From: Shimia sp051201625
GTDB lineage: Bacteria; Pseudomonadota; Alphaproteobacteria; Rhodobacterales; Rhodobacteraceae
Length of the DNA: 64,000 nt
Direction: 5' to 3'
NCBI RefSeq assembly: GCF_051201625.1
Contig: NZ_CP179203.1
Location: 558,001-622,000 of the forward strand
Shown here: in pieces, positions 9,118 through 17,283 of the stretch
Position numbering within the stretch: position 1 is the first letter of the stretch
How the letters are laid out: every line of letters starts with the position of its first letter
Translations under genes and position numbers: made by a program
The notes under the pieces: model-generated
The model's database searches: none
What the model was told of the DNA's origin: nothing
What the model saw: the letters and a program-made list of their open reading frames with translations, nothing else

Positions 9118-9809
9118 CAGATTGGCTAGGACCCGAAGAGTGGAGTGCCGTCATGCTGTCGCTGAAGGTGGCACTCTGGGCTACTTTGGGTGCTCTCGTT
9201 CCGGGAGTGTTTGTGGCCTATGCTCTGGCGCGTTGGAGGTTTCCGGGTAAGCAAATCATCAACGGGCTGGTTCACCTTCCTTTGATCCTTCCGCCAGTGG
9301 CAACGGGATATTTATTACTGATATCGTTTGGAACGCAGGGCATTTTTGGAAGTTTACTTGCGGAGGCTGGTATTGTTTTCGCGTTTCGCTGGACTGGAGC
9401 TGCATTAGCAGCAGCAGTGATGGCATTTCCCTTATTGGTGCGAGCGGTACGAATGTCAATTGAGGCAACGGATCCAAAGCTGGAGCAGGCCGCGCAGACT
9501 TTGGGCGCCTCAAAACTCTGGATTTTTGTGACTGTGACAATACCATTGATACTGCCGGGAATACTGGCTGGGGCTGTGTTGGCATTTGCGAAGGCTATGG
9601 GCGAGTTTGGCGCTACGATCACATTTGTTTCCAACATACCCGGTCAAACCCAGACTTTGCCGTCTGCTATCTACAGCTTTTTACAAGTTCCCGGAGGTGA
9701 AAATGCAGCTTTGCAACTCGTTGGCGTCTCTATTTTTGTGGCAATGACCGCCCTGTTACTAAGTGAATACATTGGGCGCCGGTTGGCCCAATGGGTAAGT
9801 GCTTCATGA
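9114..9809 (+). CDS. modB: Molybdate ABC transporter permease
   Basis: 231 aa inner-membrane protein with about five to six hydrophobic helices and the BPD_transp_1 coupling loop EQAAQTLGASKLWIF. HLPLILPPVATGYLLL and AKAMGEFGATITFVSN are typical ModB segments. It forms the homodimeric channel of the molybdate importer. Its start overlaps modA and its stop overlaps modC (ATGA), so the three genes are translationally coupled. Confidence 0.95.
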   Translation: MTDWLGPEEWSAVMLSLKVALWATLGALVPGVFVAYALARWRFPGKQIINGLVHLPLILPPVATGYLLLISFGTQGIFGSLLAEAGIVFAFRWTGAALAAAVMAFPLLVRAVRMSIEATDPKLEQAAQTLGASKLWIFVTVTIPLILPGILAGAVLAFAKAMGEFGATITFVSNIPGQTQTLPSAIYSFLQVPGGENAALQLVGVSIFVAMTALLLSEYIGRRLAQWVSAS

Positions 9810-10888
9810 GCTTGTCAGTCTCCATTAATCAGTCAATAGACGCATTTTCACTTAATGTGAAATTTGATGCACCTGTTGGGTTGACAGCTTTGTTTGGACC
9901 GTCTGGTTCCGGCAAAACAACTTTGGTGAATTCGGTTGCCGGCCTGTCGAGAGGGTGCGTAGGGAGAATCGCGGTTGATGATTGGATTTTACAGGACAGC
10001 GATCTGGGAATCTGGTTGCCGCCTCAAAAGCGGCAGTTGGGCTATGTGTTTCAGGAAGGCAGGCTATTTCCACACCTGACCGTACGGCAAAATTTGTTGT
10101 TTGGGCAGTGGTTCGCAAAAGGTCGTCCTCCAATAGTCAAATTTACCGATGTAGTCGAGATGCTGGGAATTGGTGCGTTGTTATCTCGTCGTCCGAGTTT
10201 GCTGTCTGGAGGAGAAAAACAACGTGTCGCAATTGGGCGCGCTTTACTGGCTGCGCCAAAACTGATTTTGGCTGACGAACCACTGGCTGCGCTGGATGAA
10301 GCACGAAAGGGTGAAATTATTCCTTACTTCGAGTGCCTTAGAGACGAAATTAATGTTCCTATTTTGTATGTTAGCCATTCGATCGCAGAAGTTGCACGGC
10401 TCGCCACCACAGTTGTGGCGCTGAATGGAGGACAGCTGACGCAGGTTGGGCCCGCTGTAGATGTCTTAGGCGATCCAAAGTTTATACCTGTTGGTGTTCG
10501 AGCTGTCGGAGCTGTGTTGGATGTAACTGTTGTAGCGCATCATTCAGATGGTTTGACTGAGTTAGACGCAGCCGGTTCTCCGTTATTTATCCCTCAGATT
10601 TCACAAGAACCGGGGCGTGTAATGCGGGTCAGGATTGCTGCACATGATGTCATCCTGAGTTGCGATGAGCCCAAAGGCCTCTCTGCCTTGAACATATTAC
10701 ATGGTATCATCGAAGCGGTTCGCTCTGGTGATGGACCCGGAGCAATCGTATCCATCAGAACGCCGGCGGGGACCGTACTCGCCCGTGTGACGAGGCGTTC
10801 ATCGATAGCATTGGGTTTATCTGAGGGTGTGAGTTGTTATGCGGTGATAAAGACTGTGGCGATTGCACCGCAGGATGCCGGTGGGTGA
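9806..10888 (+). CDS. modC: Molybdate ABC transporter ATP-binding protein
   Basis: 360 aa ATPase. The start is set at ATG 9806, overlapping the modB stop; an in-frame ATG at 9791 lies deeper inside modB and is less likely. Walker A GPSGSGKT, FQEGRLFPHLTV Q-loop, signature LSGGEKQR, Walker B LILADEPLAALD and SHSIAEV switch His are visible. From about residue 290 a MOP/TOBE-like domain (SALNILHGIIEAV) can bind molybdate and is usual for ModC. A short GGTTAC-CTT-GTAACC palindrome at 10906-10920 follows but has no T run. Confidence 0.95.
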   Translation: MSLSVSINQSIDAFSLNVKFDAPVGLTALFGPSGSGKTTLVNSVAGLSRGCVGRIAVDDWILQDSDLGIWLPPQKRQLGYVFQEGRLFPHLTVRQNLLFGQWFAKGRPPIVKFTDVVEMLGIGALLSRRPSLLSGGEKQRVAIGRALLAAPKLILADEPLAALDEARKGEIIPYFECLRDEINVPILYVSHSIAEVARLATTVVALNGGQLTQVGPAVDVLGDPKFIPVGVRAVGAVLDVTVVAHHSDGLTELDAAGSPLFIPQISQEPGRVMRVRIAAHDVILSCDEPKGLSALNILHGIIEAVRSGDGPGAIVSIRTPAGTVLARVTRRSSIALGLSEGVSCYAVIKTVAIAPQDAGG

Positions 10889-11078
10889 TAATTTTTAAAG
10901 CCGCTGGTTACCTTGTAACCCCCTGATCATCCATCTTTTGTTTTGCGTCAGATTTGAGCGAGGCTTCCCTAGGGTGAGGAATGTATGGGTAATCCATTTG
11001 TGACAGACTTGGGGCTGTTTTGAGCTGGTTTTGGATCAGTTAAGCAGGGTGTTGGGTTCTAAGTGGTTCAAGCCCACG

Positions 11079-11528
11079 CTAAGATTGACCATCTGCAAGT
11101 ATTTTTGCAACTCTACGCATCGCCAAATCATAGCCCTGAACACCACAGCCGACGATGATGCCATCAGCGCGTAGGCTGACGAATGAGTCATGACGAAAGC
11201 TCTCGCGGGCGTGCACATTGGAAATATGAACTTCGATCACTGGACCCTCAAAGGCTTTAAGTGCGTCGAGGATCGCAATCGAAGTATGTGAATATGCACC
11301 CGGGTTGATCACGATTGCAGCACCATCGTTGCGAGCTTCCTGTATCCAGGTGACCAGTTGTCCTTCACAGTTGGATTGCAGTGATCTTACCGACAGTGAC
11401 AGCTCTGTGCCAAGGGTACTGCAACTTGCCTCAATATCGGCAAGAGTAGTGTTGCCGTAAATCTCGGTTTGGCGTTTGCCGAGTAAATTAAGGTTAGGGC
11501 CATTCAATAGGTAGACGGTGCAGGTCAT
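11079..11528 (-). CDS. aroQ: Type II 3-dehydroquinate dehydratase
   Basis: 149 aa. Catalyses the third shikimate-pathway step, 3-dehydroquinate to 3-dehydroshikimate. The opening VYLLNGPNLNLLGKRQTEIY contains the flexible loop Arg and catalytic Tyr; INPGAYSHTSIAILDAL and VEVHISN-type strand (VIEVHISNVHARE) hold the other active-site residues including the His. Start chosen at 11528 (MTCTVYLLNG) because family members begin there; an upstream in-frame extension of 19 residues lacks similarity. Normal length, single-gene unit. Confidence 0.95.
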   Translation of the reverse strand: MTCTVYLLNGPNLNLLGKRQTEIYGNTTLADIEASCSTLGTELSLSVRSLQSNCEGQLVTWIQEARNDGAAIVINPGAYSHTSIAILDALKAFEGPVIEVHISNVHARESFRHDSFVSLRADGIIVGCGVQGYDLAMRRVAKILADGQS

Positions 11529-11856
11529 CGAACATCTCTGAGGTTGTGGTAGCTTGCAGCTAGCGCCGATTTGTGACGGGGGCAAGGGCTACATAGATTC
11601 TTGCATGTACACTTTACTGTTGTATTTGCCTGCAACTTACGCACTTGTGCGTTTAGTTACGACACCTTTCTCCACAGCTATCAAGTGTATTATAGTATGA
11701 GATGCAAATACGGCCTCCGCAGCTCAAATTGAGAATTTTTGCAACTTATGCACGGGATCTGCTCATTCAGTGTGTAAAAAGTTTGAAAAACTATTTTAAC
11801 AATTTGTTACTCGCGCAAAGAGAACGTCAGTTGAGCGATTTATTGTAGAGGCAATT
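11529..11856. other. Intergenic region with an imperfect direct repeat
   Basis: No gene is seen between aroQ and the tRNA. TGCAACTTACGCAC at 11631-11644 recurs as TGCAACTTATGCAC at 11740-11753 (one mismatch). It may be an operator pair or chance. No convincing terminator for the tRNA was found. Confidence 0.45.
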
Positions 11857-11933
11857 TGGTAGCGGAGGAGGGACTTGAACCCCCGACACGCGGATTATGA
11901 TTCCGCTGCTCTAACCACCTGAGCTACTCCGCC
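11857..11933 (-). tRNA. tRNA-Met (anticodon CAT), probably the elongator
   Basis: Read on the minus strand, GGCGGAG pairs with CTCCGCT as acceptor stem (one G-T pair), the D arm has GCTC/GAGC, the anticodon stem GCGGA/TCCGC encloses loop ATCATAA (anticodon CAT), and the T arm is GGGGG-TTCAAGT-CCCTC. The 3' ACCA is encoded. The first pair is not the mismatched pair of initiator tRNA, so this is elongator Met; a tRNA-Ile2 (lysidine-modified CAT) is the alternative. Confidence 0.9.
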
Positions 11934-11945
11934 GATGGAGGTCCA

Positions 11946-12101
11946 TTATGCGCATTCTTGTAGCACGTCAAGATGAATGTATTTCAAAAGTTTTAGCAAC
12001 TTTGCCAATGCTTTTGGATCCCGAAACACGCTTTCTCTTCGTGCAGTATACCCAAGTTCGTCCAATATTTTATCCACTTCCACGCCAGTTGTCTCGTTCA
12101 T
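11946..12101 (-). CDS. Small hypothetical protein, 51 aa
   Basis: ATG at 12101 to TAA at 11946 encodes 51 residues starting MNETTGVEVDKILDELGYTA, with VFRDPKALAKLLKLLKY and ending HLDVLQECA. The composition (acidic N-terminus, Lys/Leu amphipathic helix) looks like a folded small helical protein rather than noise. It ends 12 bases before the 5' end of the tRNA on the same strand. There is no strong ribosome site. I do not recognise a family; it could be a truncated remnant. Confidence 0.4.
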   Translation of the reverse strand: MNETTGVEVDKILDELGYTARRESVFRDPKALAKLLKLLKYIHLDVLQECA

Positions 12102-12244
12102 GGTTAACTTGGCGTTCTGTGTCTTACGTCACCACAAAATATTTTACTTTTTGGAAAGTCCCATAAATTAAATGCACATTGATCTGCGCTGTTCAAAGCC
12201 AAACTCAATTAGGCGCCAAAGTCTAATGGGATTGTTTTCGCGGG

Positions 12245-12424
12245 TTACCGGTTTGACCGTTGTAATATGATATCACGCTCACTGATAGGTTTTACCTTTC
12301 TACGAAACTTTCCATTGCGAAATAAAACCTTGCCCGTCGGCCATGTTAAGCCGCGTTGGGAAGAAAAGTTATACGTACCGTAAGATGAAATACCAGTGCC
12401 AGCACTACTACTGAAGCCGTACAG
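12245..12424 (-). pseudogene. Start-less protein-like frame downstream of pckA
   Basis: 59 codons are open between TAG 12425-12427 and TAA 12245-12247 on the minus strand without ATG or GTG near the beginning. The text GTGISSYGTYNFSSQRGLTW then KVLFRNGKFRRKVKPISERD is protein-like with a basic C-terminal part. It could be the 3' remnant of a lost gene or a frame fragment of a longer relic. Family unknown. The rest of 12102-12432 shows nothing else. Confidence 0.3.
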
Positions 12425-12432
12425 CTAGGTAT

Positions 12433-14031
12433 TTAGCCGATTGCAGCCGCTTTGACATCGGCATCGATGAAAGGCAGATATTGTTCAAAGTTATCGGCAA
12501 ACATTTTGACCAGCTTACTTGCTTGGGCATCGTAAGCCTCTTTGTCATTCCAAGTAGATCTTGGATCAAGAAGGCCTGCATCAACGTTTGGCACAGTGAC
12601 AGGCACTTCGAAGCCAAAGGATGGATCCTTTCGGAACGTGGACTCGTTGAGAGAGCCGTTCAAGGCAGCGGTGAGCAGTGCACGTGTAGCCTTGATCGGC
12701 ATCCGGCTGCCAACTCCAAAAGTACCACCGGTCCAGCCGGTATTGACTAGCCAGCAGCTGGTACCATGTTCGGCGATTTTCTGGCGTAGTAGAGATCCAT
12801 AGACTTCGGGCCTACGTGGCATGAAAGGAGCGCCAAAACAGGTTGAAAATGCTGGCATGGGTTCAGTTACACCGCGTTCTGTTCCAGCCATTTTGGCTGT
12901 GAAGCCAGACAAAAAGTGATACTCGGCTTGTGCTGGCGTCAGGCGGGCGATTGGAGGTAAAACGCCGAAAGCATCACAGGTGAGCATTATGACATTTTTA
13001 GGGTGACCGCCCAAAGCGTTATGTGAAGCATTTGGGATGTAGCTGAGCGGATATGCGCACCGCATATTTTCGGTTAGGCTTTTATCTTCAAAATCGAGTT
13101 CTTTTGTCTCTTTATCGAACACCATGTTTTCAATCACGGTGCCGAACATGCCGGTTGTGGCAAAAATTTCTGGTTCTGCTTCGGGATTTAGACCGATTGT
13201 TTTGGCATAGCAGCCTCCTTCGAAGTTGAACGTGCCTCGATCTGACCATCCATGCTCGTCATCTCCGATAAGAATACGGTTCGGGTCAGCGGAAAGCGTC
13301 GTTTTCCCCGTACCGCTCAAGCCAAAAAAAACTGCTGCGTCAACTGGATTTCCATTGGCGTGATTGGCAGAACAGTGCATCGGCATGATGCCCTTTTCGG
13401 GTAGCAAGTAATTTAGCACACCGAACACGGATTTTTTGTTTTCACCAGCGTATTCGGTGTTGGCAATCAGGATCATTTTTTTATCGTAGTTGATCGCAAT
13501 CACGGTTTGCGAGCGACACTTGTGCCGAGCGGGATCAGCCTTAAAGCTAGGACAGTTAATAATTGTAAAATCGGAGACAAAACTGTCCAGTTCGCTGCGG
13601 TCAGGGCGGCGGAGCAAATGGCGAATAAACAGGTTGTGCCAAGCCAACTCGTTAATCACCCGAACGTTCAGTGCTAGAGCTGGATCTGCCCCTGCAGTCA
13701 AATCTTGGACGTAATAATCGCGTCCTTTCATGTGTTCCAACATATCGGCATGCAGCCGATCGAATGCATCGGGCTCCATCGATGGGTTGTTTTCCCACCA
13801 TATGGTTTTTTCGGTGGCTGTCGTCCGCACGGTGAATTTGTCTTTTGGTGATCGGCCGGTAAACTCGCCAGTACTTACTAAAAACGCGCCACCGTTGCCG
13901 AGTGTGCCTTCGCCGTTTTTAAGCGCGACCTCTACAAGTGCAGGTTCTGCCAGGTTGTAATAGACACTTCCCAGTCCTTGGATGCCATGATCTTCAAGGC
14001 GAAACTTTGGGTTTACACGTCCAAACGTCAT
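12433..14031 (-). CDS. pckA: Phosphoenolpyruvate carboxykinase (ATP)
   Basis: 532 aa, the usual length of the ATP-dependent enzyme. Converts oxaloacetate and ATP to phosphoenolpyruvate and CO2, the entry step of gluconeogenesis. Visible motifs: FTGRSPKDKF substrate region, kinase P-loop GLSGTGKTTLS, metal-binding IGDDEHGWSD and RGVTEPMPAFSTCFGAPFM, with TGWTGGTFGVGSRM near the C-terminus. It lies divergent from chvI-chvG, an arrangement conserved in alphaproteobacteria, which fits control of gluconeogenesis by this regulator. The region upstream contains a 13-bp direct repeat. Confidence 0.98.
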   Translation of the reverse strand: MTFGRVNPKFRLEDHGIQGLGSVYYNLAEPALVEVALKNGEGTLGNGGAFLVSTGEFTGRSPKDKFTVRTTATEKTIWWENNPSMEPDAFDRLHADMLEHMKGRDYYVQDLTAGADPALALNVRVINELAWHNLFIRHLLRRPDRSELDSFVSDFTIINCPSFKADPARHKCRSQTVIAINYDKKMILIANTEYAGENKKSVFGVLNYLLPEKGIMPMHCSANHANGNPVDAAVFFGLSGTGKTTLSADPNRILIGDDEHGWSDRGTFNFEGGCYAKTIGLNPEAEPEIFATTGMFGTVIENMVFDKETKELDFEDKSLTENMRCAYPLSYIPNASHNALGGHPKNVIMLTCDAFGVLPPIARLTPAQAEYHFLSGFTAKMAGTERGVTEPMPAFSTCFGAPFMPRRPEVYGSLLRQKIAEHGTSCWLVNTGWTGGTFGVGSRMPIKATRALLTAALNGSLNESTFRKDPSFGFEVPVTVPNVDAGLLDPRSTWNDKEAYDAQASKLVKMFADNFEQYLPFIDADVKAAAIG

Positions 14032-14177
14032 ATTAAAACTCCTGTTGCCGCCATTGGTCTTGCCGACGATCTAGGTTTGAGAAGAAGTGTAAAATTTTCT
14101 CTAATCAGTTAGACCACAACACCTTCGTTGCGCTGATAACATAACCAATAGTTGAAATGACAGGACGTATTCACGTA

Positions 14178-14210
14178 GTTAGCGCAACCACTTACAGGTT
14201 AGCGCAACCA
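14178..14210. promoter_or_regulatory. Direct repeat GTTAGCGCAACCA x2, 20 bp apart, between pckA and chvI
   Basis: GTTAGCGCAACCA occurs at 14178-14190 and exactly again at 14198-14210, a start-to-start distance of two DNA turns. A related inverted half (GTTGCGCT) is at 14127-14134. The 370-bp divergent region separates pckA from chvI, so this is a good candidate operator, possibly for ChvI (an OmpR-family protein) or another carbon regulator. The assignment is inference; the repeat is seen directly. Confidence 0.6.
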
Positions 14211-14401
14211 AATCCTGCATAGGGCAAGTTTCATCAGAGTAAACGCAGGATAGTGAGGTAAATTTAACATAAATTTGCAAAAAAAGTGTCAAATATGTTT
14301 AGTTTGTATATCGAATCGCACTTTTGGATTGATTGAGAGGCCTCGATTTGGCCATAATCTGTCGAATTAATTAATTGCCCTGCTGCAAAAGGAACCGGCC
14401 A

Positions 14402-15103
14402 ATGTCGAAAATCGCCCTAGTGGACGACGACAGGAATATCCTGACTTCGGTATCTATCACCCTTGAGGCAGAGGGATTCGAAGTAGAAACTTACAATGAT
14501 GGCCAACAGGCATTGGATGCTTTTAACAAAAAACTTCCAGATATGGCTGTGCTTGATATCAAGATGCCCCGTATGGACGGCATGGATCTGTTGCAACGTC
14601 TACGCCAGAAAACTTCCATGCCAGTTATCTTTTTGACGTCCAAGGATGATGAGATTGATGAGGTTTTGGGCTTACGCATGGGGGCAGACGATTATGTCAA
14701 GAAACCCTTCTCACAACGTCTGCTTGTTGAGCGCATTCGGGCGCTTCTAAGACGGCAGGAAGCTGTTGATGGTGATATCGTAGGTGAAACTGAGGAAACT
14801 AAGGTGCTTAGCCGCGGTGACTTGGTTATGGACCCATTGCGCCACTCTGTAAGCTGGCGAGGCAATGACGTCACTTTGACGGTAACAGAATTTTTGCTTC
14901 TGCAAGCATTGGCGCAGCGTCCAGGGTTCGTTAAAAGTCGGGATCAACTGATGGACGTAGCTTATGACGACCAAGTCTACGTCGATGATCGAACAATCGA
15001 CAGCCACATCAAACGGCTAAGAAAGAAAATGCGTTCAGCCGACGAGGAGTTCTCGGCGATTGAGACCCTTTACGGCATCGGCTATAGGTATAACGAAGAG
15101 TAA
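14402..15103 (+). CDS. chvI: Two-component response regulator ChvI
   Basis: 233 aa OmpR/PhoB-family regulator. Receiver domain (about 1-120): acidic pocket in IALVDDDRNILTSV, phosphorylated Asp in VLDIKMPRMDG, Thr/Ser in VIFLTSKDDE and conserved Lys in YVKKPF. The winged-helix DNA-binding domain follows with DDRTIDSHIKRLRKKMR. Start ATG 14402 follows AAAAGGAACC and matches the family N-terminus. The sensor ChvG is next. In relatives the pair senses acidity or envelope state and controls exopolysaccharide, outer-membrane and carbon genes. Confidence 0.95.
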   Translation: MSKIALVDDDRNILTSVSITLEAEGFEVETYNDGQQALDAFNKKLPDMAVLDIKMPRMDGMDLLQRLRQKTSMPVIFLTSKDDEIDEVLGLRMGADDYVKKPFSQRLLVERIRALLRRQEAVDGDIVGETEETKVLSRGDLVMDPLRHSVSWRGNDVTLTVTEFLLLQALAQRPGFVKSRDQLMDVAYDDQVYVDDRTIDSHIKRLRKKMRSADEEFSAIETLYGIGYRYNEE

Positions 15104-15134
15104 GAAAGGTAGCCGGAAGGATTTAAGGCGAGAC

Positions 15135-16808
15135 ATGGTTCATGGGCGGGACGGAGACGTTGTATTAGGCGATGATTGGGTTGCGCCGGAAGCCAATGTC
15201 GGTAAGGAATTGCGCGAGCGTCGCGAGCGCCGGAGACTGCTTCCACTATTAAAGTCCCCACTGACGCGTAAAATTATAACCTTCAATCTAATTGGACTTC
15301 TGATTATCGTTACGGGTTTTTTCTACTTGACCTCTGCGCGTACCAGTTTTGAAGCTCAACGGATTACCGGACTGACGACAGAAGCACAGCTAATTGCAGG
15401 CGCATTCGAGGCGCAGATACCTGCCGGAGCGCCGGTCAATTTGGTAACCGGTGATGGAATTGATGTCGAAGGCACACTCAGTAAGCTCCCAGTAAGAAAT
15501 GGTACTCAGGTAATTGTTTTTGATACTGCTATGGTGGCAGTTGCGGTCAAAGTCGGACGCTTAAGAGAGGCTGCTGTAGAGCGGCCTCAAGGTACGCCGC
15601 TGACATCGGGCCTCAGAAGGATATCGGGCCTTTTCCGAAGCGATATCGTAGGTGTCTCCAATCAGAGAAGAAGTGTAAGAGATCAGGCTGCCAAAATGTC
15701 GGCTGAGGCAACAACGGGACAGATAGTGCTCAAGAAATTGAGTGGTCCGATGGGTGCTGAGGTCTTCGCAGTTGCTGTTCCAATTGAGCAAAACGGGCGT
15801 TCCGTTGGAGCTGTTGTACTCACCAGTACTGCACCCGTTGTGGATCAAATGATGCGCTCTGAGCGAGAGCACCTGTTGCAGTTTTTCTTGATCGCGATTG
15901 TGGTTTCTGTTGGCTTATCCATCCTGCTGGCCTCGACAATTTCAAACCCGTTATCTGATTTAACGGCTGCGGCTGAAATAGGTAGTGACACTGATCCGCG
16001 AAACGTGGATCCCCGACGGGCGCGTATTCCTGATCTGTCCGCCCGCCCAGACGAGATTGGGCGTTTATCCAGTGCCTTTCGTGACATGGTAGCGGCGCTA
16101 TATGATCGCATCGATAGCAACGGACAGTTTGCGGCTGATGTCGCGCACGAAATAAAGAATCCTTTGGCTTCCTTGAGATCTGCAGTCGGCAGTTTACGGA
16201 TTGTTAGGAAAGACGAACATCGCTTCAAGTTGCTGGACGTTATCGAACACGATGTACGCCGTTTGGATCGTCTTGTCAGTGACATCTCAAACGCTTCACG
16301 CCTAGACAGTGATTTAGTGAAGGAAGAAGAAGCACAATTCAATTTGCTCGAAATGATTAGGAATCTGTCTCTGTACTTGGGTGAGGATGCGCGGGAGAAC
16401 GGGATCGATTTTGTAACAGATTTGCCAGATACGTCAGTTGAGATCAACGGGCTAGAGGCGCGTCTGGCGCAGGTTTTTGTCAACTTGATTACAAATGCAA
16501 TCAGCTTTTGTGAGAATGGCGATGCTATCCGGGTTTGGGCGCGAAAGCGCGAAAACCGTGTGCTAGTGGTGGTTGAAGATACTGGACCCGGTATACCGGA
16601 GCAGGGGCTGAACAAAATTTTCAACCGTTTTTATTCGCATCGCCCAGAGAGTGAATTTGGAAATAATTCAGGTCTTGGCCTCGCCATTTCTAAACAGATT
16701 GTGGAAGCGCATGGTGGCGTGATCTGGGCTGAGAATATCCGACCAACTGAGTCCGACGTAACGACAGATCCCTTGGGTGCTCGATTCGTTGTTGGCTTGC
16801 CCTTGTGA
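15135..16808 (+). CDS. chvG: Sensor histidine kinase ChvG
   Basis: 557 aa membrane kinase. Start ATG 15135 has an upstream AAGGCGAG site; longer in-frame openings overlap chvI and are rejected. After an Arg-rich cytoplasmic N-terminus comes membrane helix 1 (IITFNLIGLLIIVTGFFYL), a periplasmic sensor region of about 200 residues, helix 2 (FLIAIVVSVGLSILLA), a HAMP linker, the His box FAADVAHEIKNPLASLRS, an N box (NLITNAISF) and G boxes VVEDTGPGIPE and NNSGLGLAISKQ. It should phosphorylate ChvI. The gene is followed closely by hprK, linking it to the PTS genes. Confidence 0.95.
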   Translation: MVHGRDGDVVLGDDWVAPEANVGKELRERRERRRLLPLLKSPLTRKIITFNLIGLLIIVTGFFYLTSARTSFEAQRITGLTTEAQLIAGAFEAQIPAGAPVNLVTGDGIDVEGTLSKLPVRNGTQVIVFDTAMVAVAVKVGRLREAAVERPQGTPLTSGLRRISGLFRSDIVGVSNQRRSVRDQAAKMSAEATTGQIVLKKLSGPMGAEVFAVAVPIEQNGRSVGAVVLTSTAPVVDQMMRSEREHLLQFFLIAIVVSVGLSILLASTISNPLSDLTAAAEIGSDTDPRNVDPRRARIPDLSARPDEIGRLSSAFRDMVAALYDRIDSNGQFAADVAHEIKNPLASLRSAVGSLRIVRKDEHRFKLLDVIEHDVRRLDRLVSDISNASRLDSDLVKEEEAQFNLLEMIRNLSLYLGEDARENGIDFVTDLPDTSVEINGLEARLAQVFVNLITNAISFCENGDAIRVWARKRENRVLVVVEDTGPGIPEQGLNKIFNRFYSHRPESEFGNNSGLGLAISKQIVEAHGGVIWAENIRPTESDVTTDPLGARFVVGLPL

Positions 16809-16825
16809 GCCCTTGGAGGGTTTGA

Positions 16826-17280
16826 ATGGGAGAATTCAGTGATGATGATTCTCCTGATCCACAGAAAGGGTTGCTGCTCCATGCCAGTTGTGTGAGTTTT
16901 GACGGGCGTGCTGTTTTGATTACAGGTGTATCAGGCTGTGGAAAGTCTGGACTTGCGCTGCAGCTCATGGCTTTGGGTGCAAGTTTGGTTTCCGATGACC
17001 AGACGGAAATTGCCCTGCGAGACGACTTCTTGATTGCACGCGCACCCGTTGCAATTCGAGGTATAATCGAAGCTCGCGGTTTGGGTATTTTGAACGCCGA
17101 AACAGTGGAGCAGGCTAGAGTAGTATTAATGATCGACATGGACAGGAGTGAAAAAACCGGTTGCCACCTGCACGTACTACGATCCTTTTGGGGCATTCTG
17201 TGGCGTTACTTTGGCAAGTGGAAGCGCCTCACTTTGCATCCGCAGTACTGCAATTACTGCGTTTCGGGAGATATGCCTAA
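16826..17280 (+). CDS. hprK: HPr kinase/phosphorylase, short alphaproteobacterial form, with frameshift at an A6 tract
   Basis: The reading frame from ATG 16826 (site GGAGGG) shows HASCVSFDGRAVLITG, Walker A GVSGCGKS, SLVSDDQTE and the signature EARGLGILN. After MDRSEK the zero frame turns un-HprK-like (CHLHVLRSFWG) and runs on to 17320 inside rapZ. Moving back one base at the A6 run (17151-17156) restores a family C-terminus: NRLPPARTTILLG, then QVEAPHFASAVLQLLRFGRY, with stop TAA at 17278-17280, four bases before rapZ. So the intact product needs a -1 shift or an extra A. Possible causes are a sequence error, a real deletion, or slippage. The enzyme acts on HPr-Ser46. Confidence 0.85.
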
Positions 17281-17283
17281 ACG

